From Acidobacteriota bacterium (GTDB taxonomy: Bacteria; Acidobacteriota; Vicinamibacteria; Vicinamibacterales; UBA2999): a stretch of DNA of 37,772 bases. Below are positions 7,901 through 17,198 of the stretch, piece after piece. Under the pieces are notes generated by a model. That model worked only from the letters and a program-made list of their open reading frames with translations, searched no databases and was not told where the DNA came from. Each line of letters opens with the position of its first letter. Within the stretch, counting starts at the first letter, position 1. Position numbers and translations under genes: made by a program. Location of the stretch: positions 1 through 37,772 of the forward strand of contig CAUJDN010000024.1 in assembly GCA_963169195.1 (NCBI GenBank), given 5' to 3'.

Positions 7901-8428
7901 TCAGCTCTCCCGCTTCCGCGCGAGCGCCACGGCGCCCACCATGGCGATGATGATCAGGATGGACGTCACTTCGAACGCGAACATGTAGTCGGTGAAGAGC
8001 ACGCGGCCCAGCTCGGCCACCGACGAGACGGCGGGCCGCTCGTCGGCCACGCCGGCGCCCAGGCCAGGCGTCCGCGACAGCGCCCAGCCGAGCTGCAGCG
8101 CCATCACCACGGCCAGCGCCGTCCCGACGCGCAGCGCCCACGGGCGGTAGTACGGATGCGCCCGATCCCACTCCGCCGCGTCCTCCCGCGGCACGTTCAG
8201 CAGCATCACCGTGAAGAGGAACAGCACCATGATGGCGCCGGCGTAGATGATGATCTGCACCACCGCCACGAACGGCGCCTCGAGCAGGACGTAGAGCCCC
8301 GAGAGCCCGAAGAACGCGACGATGAGCGCAAGGACGCTGTAGATGGGATTCCGCTGCCCGATGACGAGCAGCGAGCCCAGCACGGCCACCCCCGCGAACA
8401 CGAAGAAGAGGAACGAATCAAAGCCCAA
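7901..8428 (-). CDS. nuoJ: NADH-quinone oxidoreductase subunit J
   Basis: A 175-aa membrane subunit of complex [56 protein letters not shown] contains the helix-3 region with the family's pi-bulge segment ([14 protein letters not shown]). The start overlaps the nuoH 3' end by 11 bp, suggesting translational coupling. nuoI, which in most operons lies between nuoH and nuoJ, is missing here. Confidence 0.96.
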   Translation of the reverse strand: MGFDSFLFFVFAGVAVLGSLLVIGQRNPIYSVLALIVAFFGLSGLYVLLEAPFVAVVQIIIYAGAIMVLFLFTVMLLNVPREDAAEWDRAHPYYRPWALRVGTALAVVMALQLGWALSRTPGLGAGVADERPAVSSVAELGRVLFTDYMFAFEVTSILIIIAMVGAVALARKRES

Positions 8429-9467
8429 AGTAGAGCACCCCCGCCGCGCTCACGAGCAGGTTGATGGTGGCCGCCGGCAGCAGCAGCTTCCACCCGAATC
8501 CCATCAGCTGGTCGTAGCGGAAGCGCGGCAGCGTCCAGCGCAGCCACAGGTAGCCGAAGCAGAGCACGCTCAGCTTGAGGAGGAACCAGATCCAGCCGTA
8601 GGCCTCGGGAATGAACGGCCCGTGCCAGCCGCCGAGGAACAGGTTCGTCGCCACCGCGGCCACGGTCACCATGTTGATGTACTCGGCCAGGAAGAACAGC
8701 GCGAAGCGCATCGAGCTGTACTCGGTGTGGTAGCCCGCCACGAGCTCCTGCTCGGCCTCGGGAAAGTCGAACGGGGCCCGGTTGGTCTCGGCGATGCCCG
8801 CGGTCGTGAAGATGAGGAAGCTGATCGGGTTGATGAAGGCGTACCACTTCGGGATGAACCCGAGCCAGTAGCCCTGCTGCGCGTCCACGATCTCGCGGAG
8901 CGAGAGCGACCCGGCCAGCATCACGACGGTGGCCAGCGACATGCCGTAGGCCAGCTCGTAGCTGATCATCTGCGCCGAGCTGCGGAGCCCGCCCAGCAGC
9001 GAGTACTTCGAGTTGCTGGACCAGCCGGCCAGCACGATGCCGTACACGCCCATCGAGGTGATGGCGAAGATCACCAGCACCGCCACGTTGATGTCGGCCA
9101 CCATCAGCGGCATCGGCTCGTCGAGAAAGCCGAAGAACGTGGTGGCGGCCCCGAATGGCACGGGCGCGAAGGCCGCGATCGCCGCCGTGGCCGACAGGAC
9201 CGGCGCGGCCGCGAAGAGCAGCGTGTCGGCCGCCTTCGGTTTCAGCTCCTCCTTGAAGACCAGCTTGACGATGTCGGCGATGGGCTGCAGCACGCCCCTC
9301 GGACCCACCAGGTACGGACCGTAGCGCTGCTGCATGAACGCCGCCACCTTGCGCTCGGCGTACACCATGACGGCCGCGGAGAGCTGCAGCGCCAGGAACA
9401 CGACCATCGTCACCGAGAGGAAGAAGATGGTCTGCGGGGCAGTGAGCCAGTCGAGAAGGCCAGCCAT
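8418..9467 (-). CDS. nuoH: NADH-quinone oxidoreductase subunit H
   Basis: A 349-aa subunit forming much of the quinone chamber and linking the peripheral arm to the membrane arm. Signatures: ERKVAAFMQQRYGPYLVGPRGVLQPIAD (first loop), SNSKYSLLGGLRSSAQMISYELAYG (conserved charged loop) and AETNRAPFDFPEAEQELVAGYHTEYSSM (E-rich loop near the quinone site). Its ATG is two bases after the nuoEF stop, so nuoG, normally between nuoF and nuoH, is not present. The length is normal. Confidence 0.97.
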   Translation of the reverse strand: MAGLLDWLTAPQTIFFLSVTMVVFLALQLSAAVMVYAERKVAAFMQQRYGPYLVGPRGVLQPIADIVKLVFKEELKPKAADTLLFAAAPVLSATAAIAAFAPVPFGAATTFFGFLDEPMPLMVADINVAVLVIFAITSMGVYGIVLAGWSSNSKYSLLGGLRSSAQMISYELAYGMSLATVVMLAGSLSLREIVDAQQGYWLGFIPKWYAFINPISFLIFTTAGIAETNRAPFDFPEAEQELVAGYHTEYSSMRFALFFLAEYINMVTVAAVATNLFLGGWHGPFIPEAYGWIWFLLKLSVLCFGYLWLRWTLPRFRYDQLMGFGWKLLLPAATINLLVSAAGVLYFGL

Positions 9468-9469
9468 GG

Positions 9470-11446
9470 TCAGTGCGTCCCCGCTGTGGCCTCGGCGGAG
9501 GCGGGCCGCGCGCGGTAGTCCGCCGGGGCCGGGATGTCACCCTTCGCGTAGGCCTCGAACTCGGGCTTGAACCACCTGAGCGTGGTCAGGACCGGCGTCG
9601 CGGCGGCATCGCCGAACGCGCACAGGGTCTTGCCCGTGATCTGCGTCGCCACGCTCTGCAGGAGCGCGATGTCCTTCGGCGAGCCCTGGCCCATCAGCAT
9701 GCGGTGCAGGAGCCGGTACAGCCAGTGCGTGCCCTCGCGGCAGGGCGTGCACTTGCCGCACGACTCGTGCATGTAGAAGTGCAGCAGGTTCTCGGCGAGC
9801 CACACGATGTCGGTGGTCTCGTCGAAGGCCATGATGGCCGCCGAGCCCAGGAGCGATCCCGACCGCTGCACGTCGTCGAAGCTCGCGGGGATGTCGAGCT
9901 GATCCGGCATCAGGATGGGCACCGACGATCCGCCCGGGATGACGCCTTTCAGCGTGTGGCCGTCGCGCACGCCACCGGCGTAGTCGAAGATGAGCTCCTT
10001 CAGCGTCACCTTCATCGGCGCCTCGAACACGCCGGGCCGCTTCACGTGCCCGCTCACGCAGAACAGCTTGGGCCCGCCGTTCTTCTCGGGCCCGAGCGCC
10101 GCGTACCACTCGGGGCCGCGCGTCATGACAATGGGCACGTTGCACAGCGTCTCGACGTTGTTCACCGCCGTCGGGCAGCCCCACGCGCCGGCCACGGCCG
10201 GGAACGGCGGCTTGAAGCGCGGCTGCGCGCGCTTGCCCTCGAGCGACTCGAGCAGCGCCGTCTCCTCGCCCGCCTCGTACGCCCCGGCGCCGCGGTGCAG
10301 GTAGACCTCGCAGTCGAACCCGCTGCCGAGGATGTTGGTCCCCACCAGCCCCGCCGCCCGCGCATCGTCGATGGCCTTCTGCAGGACGGGGAACAGGTGG
10401 TAGAACTCGCCGCGGATGTAGATGTAGGCGGCGTTCGACCCGATGGCGTAGCAGCCGATGAGACACCCTTCCACCAACAGGTGGGGATTGCGCTCCATCA
10501 GCAGGTGGTCCTTGAAGGTGCCCGGCTCGCTCTCGTCGGCATTGCAGACGATGTACTTCGGCCTGGGCGACTTCTTGTCCACGAACTGCCATTTCAGGCC
10601 CGTGGGGAAGCCGGCGCCGCCGCGGCCGCGAAGGCCGGACTTCTTCACCTCTTCGATGACTGCTTCCGGCGCCATCCCGAGCGCCTTCTTCAGGCCCTCG
10701 TATCCCTGCTGGTGCTGCCGGTAGTGCTCCAGCGTGTTCCCGCCCGGCGTGAACGCGTACTTCGTGAGCACCGGCTCGTAGTCCGGATTCGCCTTCGGCT
10801 TCGCGGGCGTCGTGGTCTTGCCCTTGTAGGCGCTCTCGGGCAGGCGCTCGATGTCCAGATGGCAGCCGCCGAGCGCCTTCAGGCCCTCGGCCTTCATGCG
10901 GTCCACCAGCGGCCCCGCCTGCTCGGGCCGCAGGCACTCGTGCCAGTGGTCGTTGTTGACCATCATCACGGGCGCCTTGTCGCACGCGCCGAGGCACTCC
11001 ATCGGCATGATGGTGAACATGCCCGTCGGATCCGTCTCGCCGGGCTTGATCCCGAGCTTGTGACTCAGCTCCTCCACCACCCGCTCGGCACCGGCCAGCG
11101 CGCACGAGAGCGTCGTGCATACCTGCAGGACGAACTTGCCCACGGGCGTGCGGTGGAACATCACGTAGTACGAGACGACGTCCTCCACCTCCGCGGCGGT
11201 GCAGCCCACGACCTCGGCCACGTGGCGCGCGGCGTTGGCCGAGATGTAGCCCTGCTGCTCCTGCGCGAGATACAGCGCGTGCAGCACCGCGGACTTGCGG
11301 TGCTCCGGCGCGTAGTGCGACGCGAATTCCTCGAAGCGGGCGCGGTTCTCCGCCGTGTACTGGAACTCGGGGCCCTCCGGCAGCGTGGCCCGCTGGGAGC
11401 GGTGCCACTGCTCGGTGCCGTAGGGCATGGCGGGATGAAAGCTCAT
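9470..11446 (-). CDS. nuoEF: NADH-quinone oxidoreductase fused subunits E and F
   Basis: A 658-aa fusion of the 24-kDa and 51-kDa subunits of the NADH-oxidising module. The NuoE part (about 30-200) has the thioredoxin-like [2Fe-2S] ligands C110-x4-C115 and C151-x3-C155. A linker (about 205-225) leads into NuoF, with GRGGAGFPTGLKW (274-286) and a CNADESEPGTFKD segment for FMN/NADH. The N3 [4Fe-4S] ligands are C563, C566, C569 (ESCGKCTPCREGT) and C609. The start overlaps the nuoD stop as ATGA. The last residues, PASAEATAG, come from a palindromic repeat overlapping the stop. NuoE-NuoF fusions occur in other bacteria. The partner NuoG, which should receive the electrons, is not in the window. 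Confidence 0.95.
   Translation of the reverse strand: MSFHPAMPYGTEQWHRSQRATLPEGPEFQYTAENRARFEEFASHYAPEHRKSAVLHALYLAQEQQGYISANAARHVAEVVGCTAAEVEDVVSYYVMFHRTPVGKFVLQVCTTLSCALAGAERVVEELSHKLGIKPGETDPTGMFTIMPMECLGACDKAPVMMVNNDHWHECLRPEQAGPLVDRMKAEGLKALGGCHLDIERLPESAYKGKTTTPAKPKANPDYEPVLTKYAFTPGGNTLEHYRQHQQGYEGLKKALGMAPEAVIEEVKKSGLRGRGGAGFPTGLKWQFVDKKSPRPKYIVCNADESEPGTFKDHLLMERNPHLLVEGCLIGCYAIGSNAAYIYIRGEFYHLFPVLQKAIDDARAAGLVGTNILGSGFDCEVYLHRGAGAYEAGEETALLESLEGKRAQPRFKPPFPAVAGAWGCPTAVNNVETLCNVPIVMTRGPEWYAALGPEKNGGPKLFCVSGHVKRPGVFEAPMKVTLKELIFDYAGGVRDGHTLKGVIPGGSSVPILMPDQLDIPASFDDVQRSGSLLGSAAIMAFDETTDIVWLAENLLHFYMHESCGKCTPCREGTHWLYRLLHRMLMGQGSPKDIALLQSVATQITGKTLCAFGDAAATPVLTTLRWFKPEFEAYAKGDIPAPADYRARPASAEATAGTH
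9481..9505. repeat. Palindromic GC element at nuoEF 3' end
   Basis: CCGCTGTGGC...GGAGGCGGG matches the 7510-7534 element at 21 of 25 positions and contains a GCCTC-GGCG-GAGGC stem. It encodes the C-terminal PASAEATAG of NuoEF, eight bases before the stop codon. Confidence 0.7.
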
Positions 11447-12624
11447 CGATCCACGTCCCCCATCACCACGTCGAGCGACCCGATGACCGCGATGACGTCC
11501 GCGATCATGCCCCCGACGATGAACTTGTGCAGCGCCTGGCAGGCCATCAGGCCGGGCGAGCGCATGTGCACGCGCCACGGGCGGTTGCTGCCGTCCGAGA
11601 CCACGTAGCACCCGTGCTCGCCGCGCGGGCCCTCCACCGGCACGTAGGCGTCGCCTGCCGGTACCGTGAAGCCCTGCGAGTAGATGAGGAAGTGCTGGAT
11701 GAGCGCTTCCATCTCGGTGTAGACCTCGTCCTTGGGCGGCGGCGTGATGCGGCGGTCGTTCACCGCCCACTCGCCGATCGGCGGGATGCGCTCGAGCGCC
11801 TGGCGGCAGATCTTGACGCTCTCCCGCATCTCGGCCATGCGCACGAGGTAGCGGTCGTACACGTCGCCATTGCTGGCGCCGATGACGTCGAAGTCGTAGG
11901 TCTCGTACCCCATGTAGGGGAACGCGCGCCTGACGTCGTAGTCGCCGCCGGCCGCGCGCGCGATGGGACCGTAGAGGCCCCACTGGTAGCAGTCCTCGAG
12001 CGAGATGACGCCGACACCGCGCGTCCGATCCAGCCAGATGGGGTTCTTGGTGATGAGCGTCTCGTACTCGTCGAGCTTGCCGGGGAGGCGATCGAGGAAC
12101 GCCCTCACGGCCTCCAGCCAGCCGCGCGGGATGTCCTCGCGGAGGCCGCCGACGCGGATGTAGCTGGGGAAGAACCGGAAGCCCGCGAGGTGCTCGTTGA
12201 GATTCATCAGAATCTCGCGCTCGCGGAAGGCGTAGAGCATGCCCGTGATGGCGCCAATCTCCATCGTGTGCGTGCCGAACCACACCAGGTGGCTCGAGAG
12301 CCGCTGCAGCTCCGCGATGAGCACGCGGATGTCCTTGACGCGCTGCGGCACCTCGAGGCCCAGCAGCCGCTCGGCCGAGAGACAGAAGGCCAGGCTGTTC
12401 GACTGGGGTCCCAGGTAGTCCATGCGCTCGACGAGCGGGATCACCTGCTGCCACTTCTTCTGCTCGGCCGTCTTCTCGATGCCGGTGTGGAGGAAGCCGA
12501 TGGTCGGGCTGACGGAGACGACGGTCTCGCCATCGAGCTCCAGCACCAGCCGCAGCACGCCGTGCGTGCTGGGGTGCTGGGGCCCCATGTTCACCGTCAT
12601 CGTTTCGGTGCGAAGATCAGCCAT
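11443..12624 (-). CDS. nuoD: NADH-quinone oxidoreductase subunit D
   Basis: A 393-aa 49-kDa subunit lining the quinone pocket of the peripheral arm. [21 protein letters not shown] carries the quinone-site histidine loop, and [16 protein letters not shown] and [18 protein letters not shown] are family signatures. Near the C-terminus, [36 protein letters not shown] ends in the conserved DVVMGDVDR. It overlaps nuoC by 8 bp upstream and nuoEF by the ATGA quartet downstream. NuoC and NuoD are separate proteins here, unlike the enterobacterial fusion. Confidence 0.97.
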   Translation of the reverse strand: MADLRTETMTVNMGPQHPSTHGVLRLVLELDGETVVSVSPTIGFLHTGIEKTAEQKKWQQVIPLVERMDYLGPQSNSLAFCLSAERLLGLEVPQRVKDIRVLIAELQRLSSHLVWFGTHTMEIGAITGMLYAFREREILMNLNEHLAGFRFFPSYIRVGGLREDIPRGWLEAVRAFLDRLPGKLDEYETLITKNPIWLDRTRGVGVISLEDCYQWGLYGPIARAAGGDYDVRRAFPYMGYETYDFDVIGASNGDVYDRYLVRMAEMRESVKICRQALERIPPIGEWAVNDRRITPPPKDEVYTEMEALIQHFLIYSQGFTVPAGDAYVPVEGPRGEHGCYVVSDGSNRPWRVHMRSPGLMACQALHKFIVGGMIADVIAVIGSLDVVMGDVDR

Positions 12625-13185
12625 GTGCGTCTTTCGAACGCGGCCGCGCGGTGCGGTCGCGCTCCATGTTCGCCCGGAACTCCTCTTCGGTCACCTGCAG
12701 CGGCATGAAGGTGCCCGCGTCCTTGCGCAGCTGCACCGGGTAGTCCTTCCGGAGCGGATGCCCGTCCCAGTCGTCCGGCATCAGCAGGCGGCGCAGCTCG
12801 CCGTGGCCCTCGAAGACGATGCCGAACAGGTCGTACACCTCGCGTTCCGTCCACCCGGCGCCCGGCCACACGGCGGTCACCGACGGCACGGGCTGATCGA
12901 GCGCCACCCGCACCTTCAGGCGCACGCGCGCGCGGCGGTGCGGCGAGACCAGGTGGTACACCACGTCGAAGCGCGGCTCGCGGCGCGGGTGGAAGTCCAC
13001 CGCCGTCACGTCCGAGAACGCATGGAACTCCAGCCCGGGAGTCTCCCTGAGCGCCCGTGCCGTGGCCAGCAGGTGCTCCACCGGCACGAGGATCACGGGC
13101 GTCACGTCCGCATCGGCGGACTCCAGGGCCTCGAACGCCGCGCCCGGCACGGCCGCGGCCAGCGCCGCGATGAGCTCGGCCGCGC

Positions 13186-13189
<4 letters not shown>
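12617..13189 (-). CDS. nuoC: NADH-quinone oxidoreductase subunit C
   Basis: A 190-aa 30-kDa peripheral-arm subunit. The signature [20 protein letters not shown] followed by [19 protein letters not shown] is present near residues 112-155. The ATG at 13189 overlaps the nuoB stop as ATGA, which fixes the start; the open frame upstream is only the shadow of nuoB. The 3' end overlaps nuoD by 8 bp. The C-terminal tail ([22 protein letters not shown]) is hydrophilic, as in relatives. Confidence 0.96.
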
Positions 13190-13657
<468 letters not shown>

Positions 13658-13680
<23 letters not shown>

Positions 13681-14098
13681 AGCGATACCTCTTCACCACC
13701 GCCGGCCCGGGCCGCGCCGCGTGCTTGTAGTCGGGATCGGACTCGGGCCCCCAGTCGAGCACACCCTTGCGCCAGATGTAGATGTAGCCGACCAGCAGGA
13801 CGCCGAAGAACACGGTGATCTGGATGAGCCCCGGCCACGCGAGGTCCCGCATGGCCATCGCCCACGGGTAGAGGAACGCCACCTCGATGTCGAACAGCAG
13901 GAAGATCATCGCGATGAGGTAGAACTTCACCGACTGCCGCTCGCGCGCATCGCCCACCGGCGGCATGCCGCACTCGTAGGCCGCTTCCTTCTCGGGCGTG
14001 GGATTCCTCGGGCCCAGGAAACTGGAGATCACGATGCCGCCCAGGCCAACGGTCGTGCCCAGCAGCACCATCAGCGCTACGCCGCCCCACCCTTCCAT
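13658..14098 (-). CDS. nuoA: NADH-quinone oxidoreductase subunit A
   Basis: A 146-aa three-helix membrane subunit, first gene of the complex I operon. [42 protein letters not shown] contains the loop cysteine near the quinone entrance and the [11 protein letters not shown] signature. A 12-codon ATG...TGA frame (14102-14140) ends three bases before its start and may be a leader peptide. The promoter candidate is at 14175-14202. Confidence 0.96.
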
Positions 14099-14174
14099 GT
14101 CTCAGTCGCCCCAGTAGACCAGCATCAGCCCAAGCACCATGGCGGCGCTTGTGAAGGAATGAACAAACGTGTTG

Positions 14175-14202
14175 ATGGTATCACGGCCGCCCTGCGGCAC
14201 AA
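14175..14202 (-). promoter_or_regulatory. Candidate nuo operon promoter
   Basis: On the minus strand TTGTGC (14202-14197), a 16-bp spacer and TACCAT (14180-14175) lie in the only gap upstream of nuoA (113 bp, shared with the divergent glycosyltransferase). The -35 match is weak. The same bases include CACAAT (14198-14203) reading the other way, eight bases before the glycosyltransferase ATG. Confidence 0.35.
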
Positions 14203-14211
14203 TGAGGGCCA

Positions 14212-15555
14212 ATGCGCGTCGCCTGGTTCAGCCCCCTGCCGCCAGATCCCTCCGGGATTGCCGCCTATTCGCAGGAAGTGACACCTCTGCTGGCTCCGCG
14301 CTTTGGGGCACTTGACCTCTACAGTCCCCCCCCACTCCCCTCTGCGCCATCTGCGGCCCGGTCGATGTCACCATCCGAGTTCGTGTGGAGGCATCGGCGC
14401 CATCCTTACGACCTCATCGTCTATCAACTGGGCAACTCCGCGTCGCACGATTTCATCTGGGCCTACCTCTTCCGGTACCCCGGCCTGCTCGTCCTGCACG
14501 ACGCCCAGATCCACCAGGCCCGCGCGCTGTGGCTGCTCCGCCGCCTCGAGCCCCGGCTCGACGACTATCTGGCGGAGCTCAGGGCCAATCATCCCGAGGC
14601 GCCGGCCGATCTCGGCTGGCTCTTCGCGGCGGGACTCGGCGGGCAGCTCTTCCGGCACTGGCCACTGCTGTCGCTGGCGCTCGGCGTGTCCCGACTGGCG
14701 GCTGTCCACAACGCGCACCTCGCACGGGCGCTCGCCGAGGCACATCCCGACGCCGCCATCACGGCCATCACAATGGGGGTGGCGGACCCCCTCGATGACG
14801 GGGTGGCCGTCACGCTCCAGGCCGGGGCTCTCCGGGCTCGTCTCGGCATTCCGTCGGACGCCTGCGTCGTCGGCGCCTACGGCGGCGTCACGCCGGAGAA
14901 GCGCATTCCCGAGCTGCTGAAGGCGGTGGTGGCGCAGCCGCCGGACGGTCCCCGCCTGTACGTGCTGCTGGTCGGCCTGCGGGCGCCGCATTACGACGTG
15001 GACGCGGACGTGCGTGCGCTGGGCCTCGACGCGCGCGTGCACATCGCGGGCTATGTCCCTGATGCGGAGCTGCCGGCCTGGATGGCCGCGGCGGACGTGT
15101 GCTGCTGCCTGCGCTGGCCATCGAACGGCGAGACGTCGGCGTCGTGGCTGCGGTGCCTGGGCGCGGGTCGCCCGACGCTGGTGACGGCGCTGGCCCAGTG
15201 GCAGGACGTGCCGCTGCTCGAAGCCGGGGGGGGCGGTGTGGCGCCCACGGCGCGGACGCCGGGAGCGATTGGCGTGGCCATCGACCCGCTGGACGAGCCA
15301 CGCGATCTGCCGCACGTCCTTGCATCACTGGCCTCGAGCCCCGCCGCCCGACAGGCGCTCGGTGCCAACGCGCGCGCCTGGTGGGAAGCCCACCACACGT
15401 TGCCGCGGATGGCCGATGCCTACGAGCGGCTCATCGAGACCGCGGCGGCACGACCCGCGCCGGCCTGCACGCTGCCGGCGCACCTGGTCGATGACGGCAC
15501 GGGAACCGCGCGGCGGATTCTGGGTGAGATGGGAATGAGCGCGCTGCCCTGGTGA
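14212..15555 (+). CDS. Glycosyltransferase, GT4-like
   Basis: A 447-aa GT-B fold enzyme. The N-terminal half opens with MRVAWFSPLPPDPSGIAAYS (the P-x-SGIa motif of family 4 enzymes) and includes LLVLHDAQIH. The C-terminal nucleotide-sugar half has GAYGGVTPEKRIPELLKAV, YVPDAELPAWMAAADVCCCLRWPS and NGETSASWLRCLGAGRPTLV, with one glutamate in the position of the usual donor-binding E-x7-E (the motif looks degenerate). Acceptor and sugar cannot be told from sequence; a role in polysaccharide or glycolipid synthesis is inference. There are no other glycan genes nearby. The gene is divergent from nuoA. No Shine-Dalgarno is seen, and a -10-like CACAAT ends eight bases before the ATG. Confidence 0.85.
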   Translation: MRVAWFSPLPPDPSGIAAYSQEVTPLLAPRFGALDLYSPPPLPSAPSAARSMSPSEFVWRHRRHPYDLIVYQLGNSASHDFIWAYLFRYPGLLVLHDAQIHQARALWLLRRLEPRLDDYLAELRANHPEAPADLGWLFAAGLGGQLFRHWPLLSLALGVSRLAAVHNAHLARALAEAHPDAAITAITMGVADPLDDGVAVTLQAGALRARLGIPSDACVVGAYGGVTPEKRIPELLKAVVAQPPDGPRLYVLLVGLRAPHYDVDADVRALGLDARVHIAGYVPDAELPAWMAAADVCCCLRWPSNGETSASWLRCLGAGRPTLVTALAQWQDVPLLEAGGGGVAPTARTPGAIGVAIDPLDEPRDLPHVLASLASSPAARQALGANARAWWEAHHTLPRMADAYERLIETAAARPAPACTLPAHLVDDGTGTARRILGEMGMSALPW

Positions 15556-15558
15556 GCG

Positions 15559-15636
15559 GCGCGGGCACAGGACTGCCCGCGCGGCGGCAGGTGCCGCCGA
15601 GAGGCGCAGGCGTGGAGCCCGACGCTGGCCGGGCTC
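15559..15636. terminator. Three stem-loops between convergent genes
   Basis: GCGCGGGCA-N6-TGCCCGCGC (15559-15582), GGCGGC-AGGT-GCCGCC (15583-15598, approximately) and GAGCCCG-N8-CGGGCTC (15615-15636) follow one another in the 79-bp gap between the convergent glycosyltransferase and the 85-aa gene. All stems are perfect. No T-tract is present, so a bidirectional, T-less termination or mRNA-end role is inferred. Confidence 0.5.
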
Positions 15637-15892
15637 AGTTCATGGCCGCGAGGCGGCGGTCGATTTCGGCCACGGCCTGCGCGATCTGCTCGCGCCGCGC
15701 AGGGTGCGCGGTGGCATCGAGCTGCCGCTGCAGCTCGGTGCGCGCCAGCCTCAGCGACTCGAACGCGCGCGCGCGTTCGGGGTCCACTTTCGGCCGGCGG
15801 TCGCGCGCGGCCCTGCGGCTCTCTTCCAGTTCTTCCATGCGCTCCTGCAGGCGCGCATCGGCGTCGATCAGTCCTTCTGCGGCGTCACCCAT
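15635..15892 (-). CDS. Small coiled-coil protein of unknown function
   Basis: An 85-aa, highly charged protein (ARLQERMEELEESRRAARDR; ARTELQRQLDATAHPARREQ; AVAEIDRRLAAMN) predicted to be almost entirely helical, with heptad-like leucines. There are no membrane segments or cysteines. A TATAAT box lies nine bases upstream of the ATG, and GGAGGG overlaps that gap, which supports a real gene with its own promoter. It lies just downstream of the glutaryl-CoA dehydrogenase gene on the same strand. No function can be assigned. Confidence 0.7.
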   Translation of the reverse strand: MGDAAEGLIDADARLQERMEELEESRRAARDRRPKVDPERARAFESLRLARTELQRQLDATAHPARREQIAQAVAEIDRRLAAMN

Positions 15893-15901
15893 CAGCCCTC
15901 C

Positions 15902-15929
15902 ATTATACGACGGCGCGCCGGCCGGTCAG
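15902..15929 (-). promoter_or_regulatory. Promoter of the 85-aa gene
   Basis: On the minus strand CTGACC (15929-15924), a 16-bp spacer and a perfect TATAAT (15907-15902). The -35 hexamer overlaps the stop codon of the upstream dehydrogenase. The -10 ends nine bases before the ATG, leaving at most a 2-3 nt leader. Confidence 0.6.
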
Positions 15930-17116
15930 TTCGCAAAGGCCGCGATGCCCGTCTGCGCGCGGCCGAGGATGAGCGCGTGGATGTCGTGCGTGCCCTCGTA
16001 GGTATTGACGACTTCCAGATTCACGAGGTGGCGGATGACGGCGAACTCGTCCACGATGCCGTTGCCGCCCATCATGTCGCGCGCCATGCGCGCGATGTCC
16101 AGCGCCTTGCCGCACGAGTTGCGCTTCATGATCGAGGTGATCTCCGGCGCGGCGATTCCTTCGTCCTTCATCCGACCCAGCCGGAGGCAGCCCTGCAGCC
16201 CCAGCGCAATCTCGGTCTGCATGTCGGCCAGCTTCTTCTGGATCAGCTGGTTGGCCGCGAGCGGCCGGCCGAACTGCTTGCGATCCAGCACGTACTCCCG
16301 GGCCCGGAACCAGCAATCCTCGGCCGCGCCGAGCGCGCCCCACGCGATGCCGTACCGCGCGCTGTTGAGGCACGTGAAGGGCCCCTTCAGGCCCCGGATG
16401 TCCGGAAAGGCGTTCTCGTCCGGACAGAACACATTGTCCATGACGATCTCGCCCGTGATGCTGGTGCGGAGGCCCACCTTGCCGTGGGTGACGGGGGCGC
16501 TCAGGCCCTTCATCCCCTTGTCGAGGACGAAGCCGCGAATGGCGTCCTCGTCGTCCCTGGCCCACACGATGAAGACGTCGGCGATCGGGCTGTTCGAGAT
16601 CCACGCCTTGGTGCCGGTGATCGCGTGGCCACCGTCCACCTTCGTCGCGCGCGTGGCCATGCTGGCGGGGTCCGACCCGGCATTGGGCTCGGTGAGGCCG
16701 AAGCACCCGATCCACTCCCCCGTCGCCAGCTTCGGCAGGTACTTCTGCTTCTGCGCCTCGGTGCCGAAGGCGTTGATGGGCACCATCACCAGCGAGCCCT
16801 GGACGCTCATCATCGAGCGGAAGCCCGAGTCCACGCGCTCCACTTCGCGCGCCACCAGGCCATAGCTCACGTAGCCCATGCCGGCGCCGCCGTACTGCTC
16901 CGGGATGACGATGCCGAGCAGGTCCAGTTCGCCCATCTCGCGGAAGATGGAGGGGTCCGGGCGCTCGTGCCGGAACATCTCGAGCGCGCGGGGGGCCAGC
17001 CGCTCCTGGCAATAGGCGCGCGCCGTCTCGCGCACCATTCGTTCTTCCTCGGTCAGCTGGGCGTCCAGCCGCAGGGGGTCGTTCCAGTCGAAACGCGCGT
17101 CGCCAGTCGATGCCAT
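15926..17116 (-). CDS. gcdH: Glutaryl-CoA dehydrogenase-type acyl-CoA dehydrogenase
   Basis: A 396-aa FAD enzyme of the acyl-CoA dehydrogenase family. It should oxidise and decarboxylate glutaryl-CoA to crotonyl-CoA in lysine/tryptophan or aromatic degradation. The middle has [16 protein letters not shown] and [19 protein letters not shown] (flavin/substrate motifs). [21 protein letters not shown] is the dimer/FAD segment. [19 protein letters not shown] and [17 protein letters not shown] closely resemble GCDH, with E374 as the catalytic base. The start at ATG 17116 is preceded by GGGAGCGG; the open frame further upstream is antisense to lhr. No electron-transfer flavoprotein gene is nearby. 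Confidence 0.92.
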   Translation of the reverse strand: MASTGDARFDWNDPLRLDAQLTEEERMVRETARAYCQERLAPRALEMFRHERPDPSIFREMGELDLLGIVIPEQYGGAGMGYVSYGLVAREVERVDSGFRSMMSVQGSLVMVPINAFGTEAQKQKYLPKLATGEWIGCFGLTEPNAGSDPASMATRATKVDGGHAITGTKAWISNSPIADVFIVWARDDEDAIRGFVLDKGMKGLSAPVTHGKVGLRTSITGEIVMDNVFCPDENAFPDIRGLKGPFTCLNSARYGIAWGALGAAEDCWFRAREYVLDRKQFGRPLAANQLIQKKLADMQTEIALGLQGCLRLGRMKDEGIAAPEITSIMKRNSCGKALDIARMARDMMGGNGIVDEFAVIRHLVNLEVVNTYEGTHDIHALILGRAQTGIAAFAN

Positions 17117-17198
17117 GAGTCCGCTCCCGTATGGATGATCCCCGATGATGACACGAATCCGGTCGCCGGATGAGGCACACTGGGGACACCGCACCCCG

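Noticed and set aside
14102..14200. 32-codon GTG-started frame upstream of nuoA
   Set aside because: The GTG lies inside the candidate promoter; only the internal 12-codon ATG version is retained as a weak finding.
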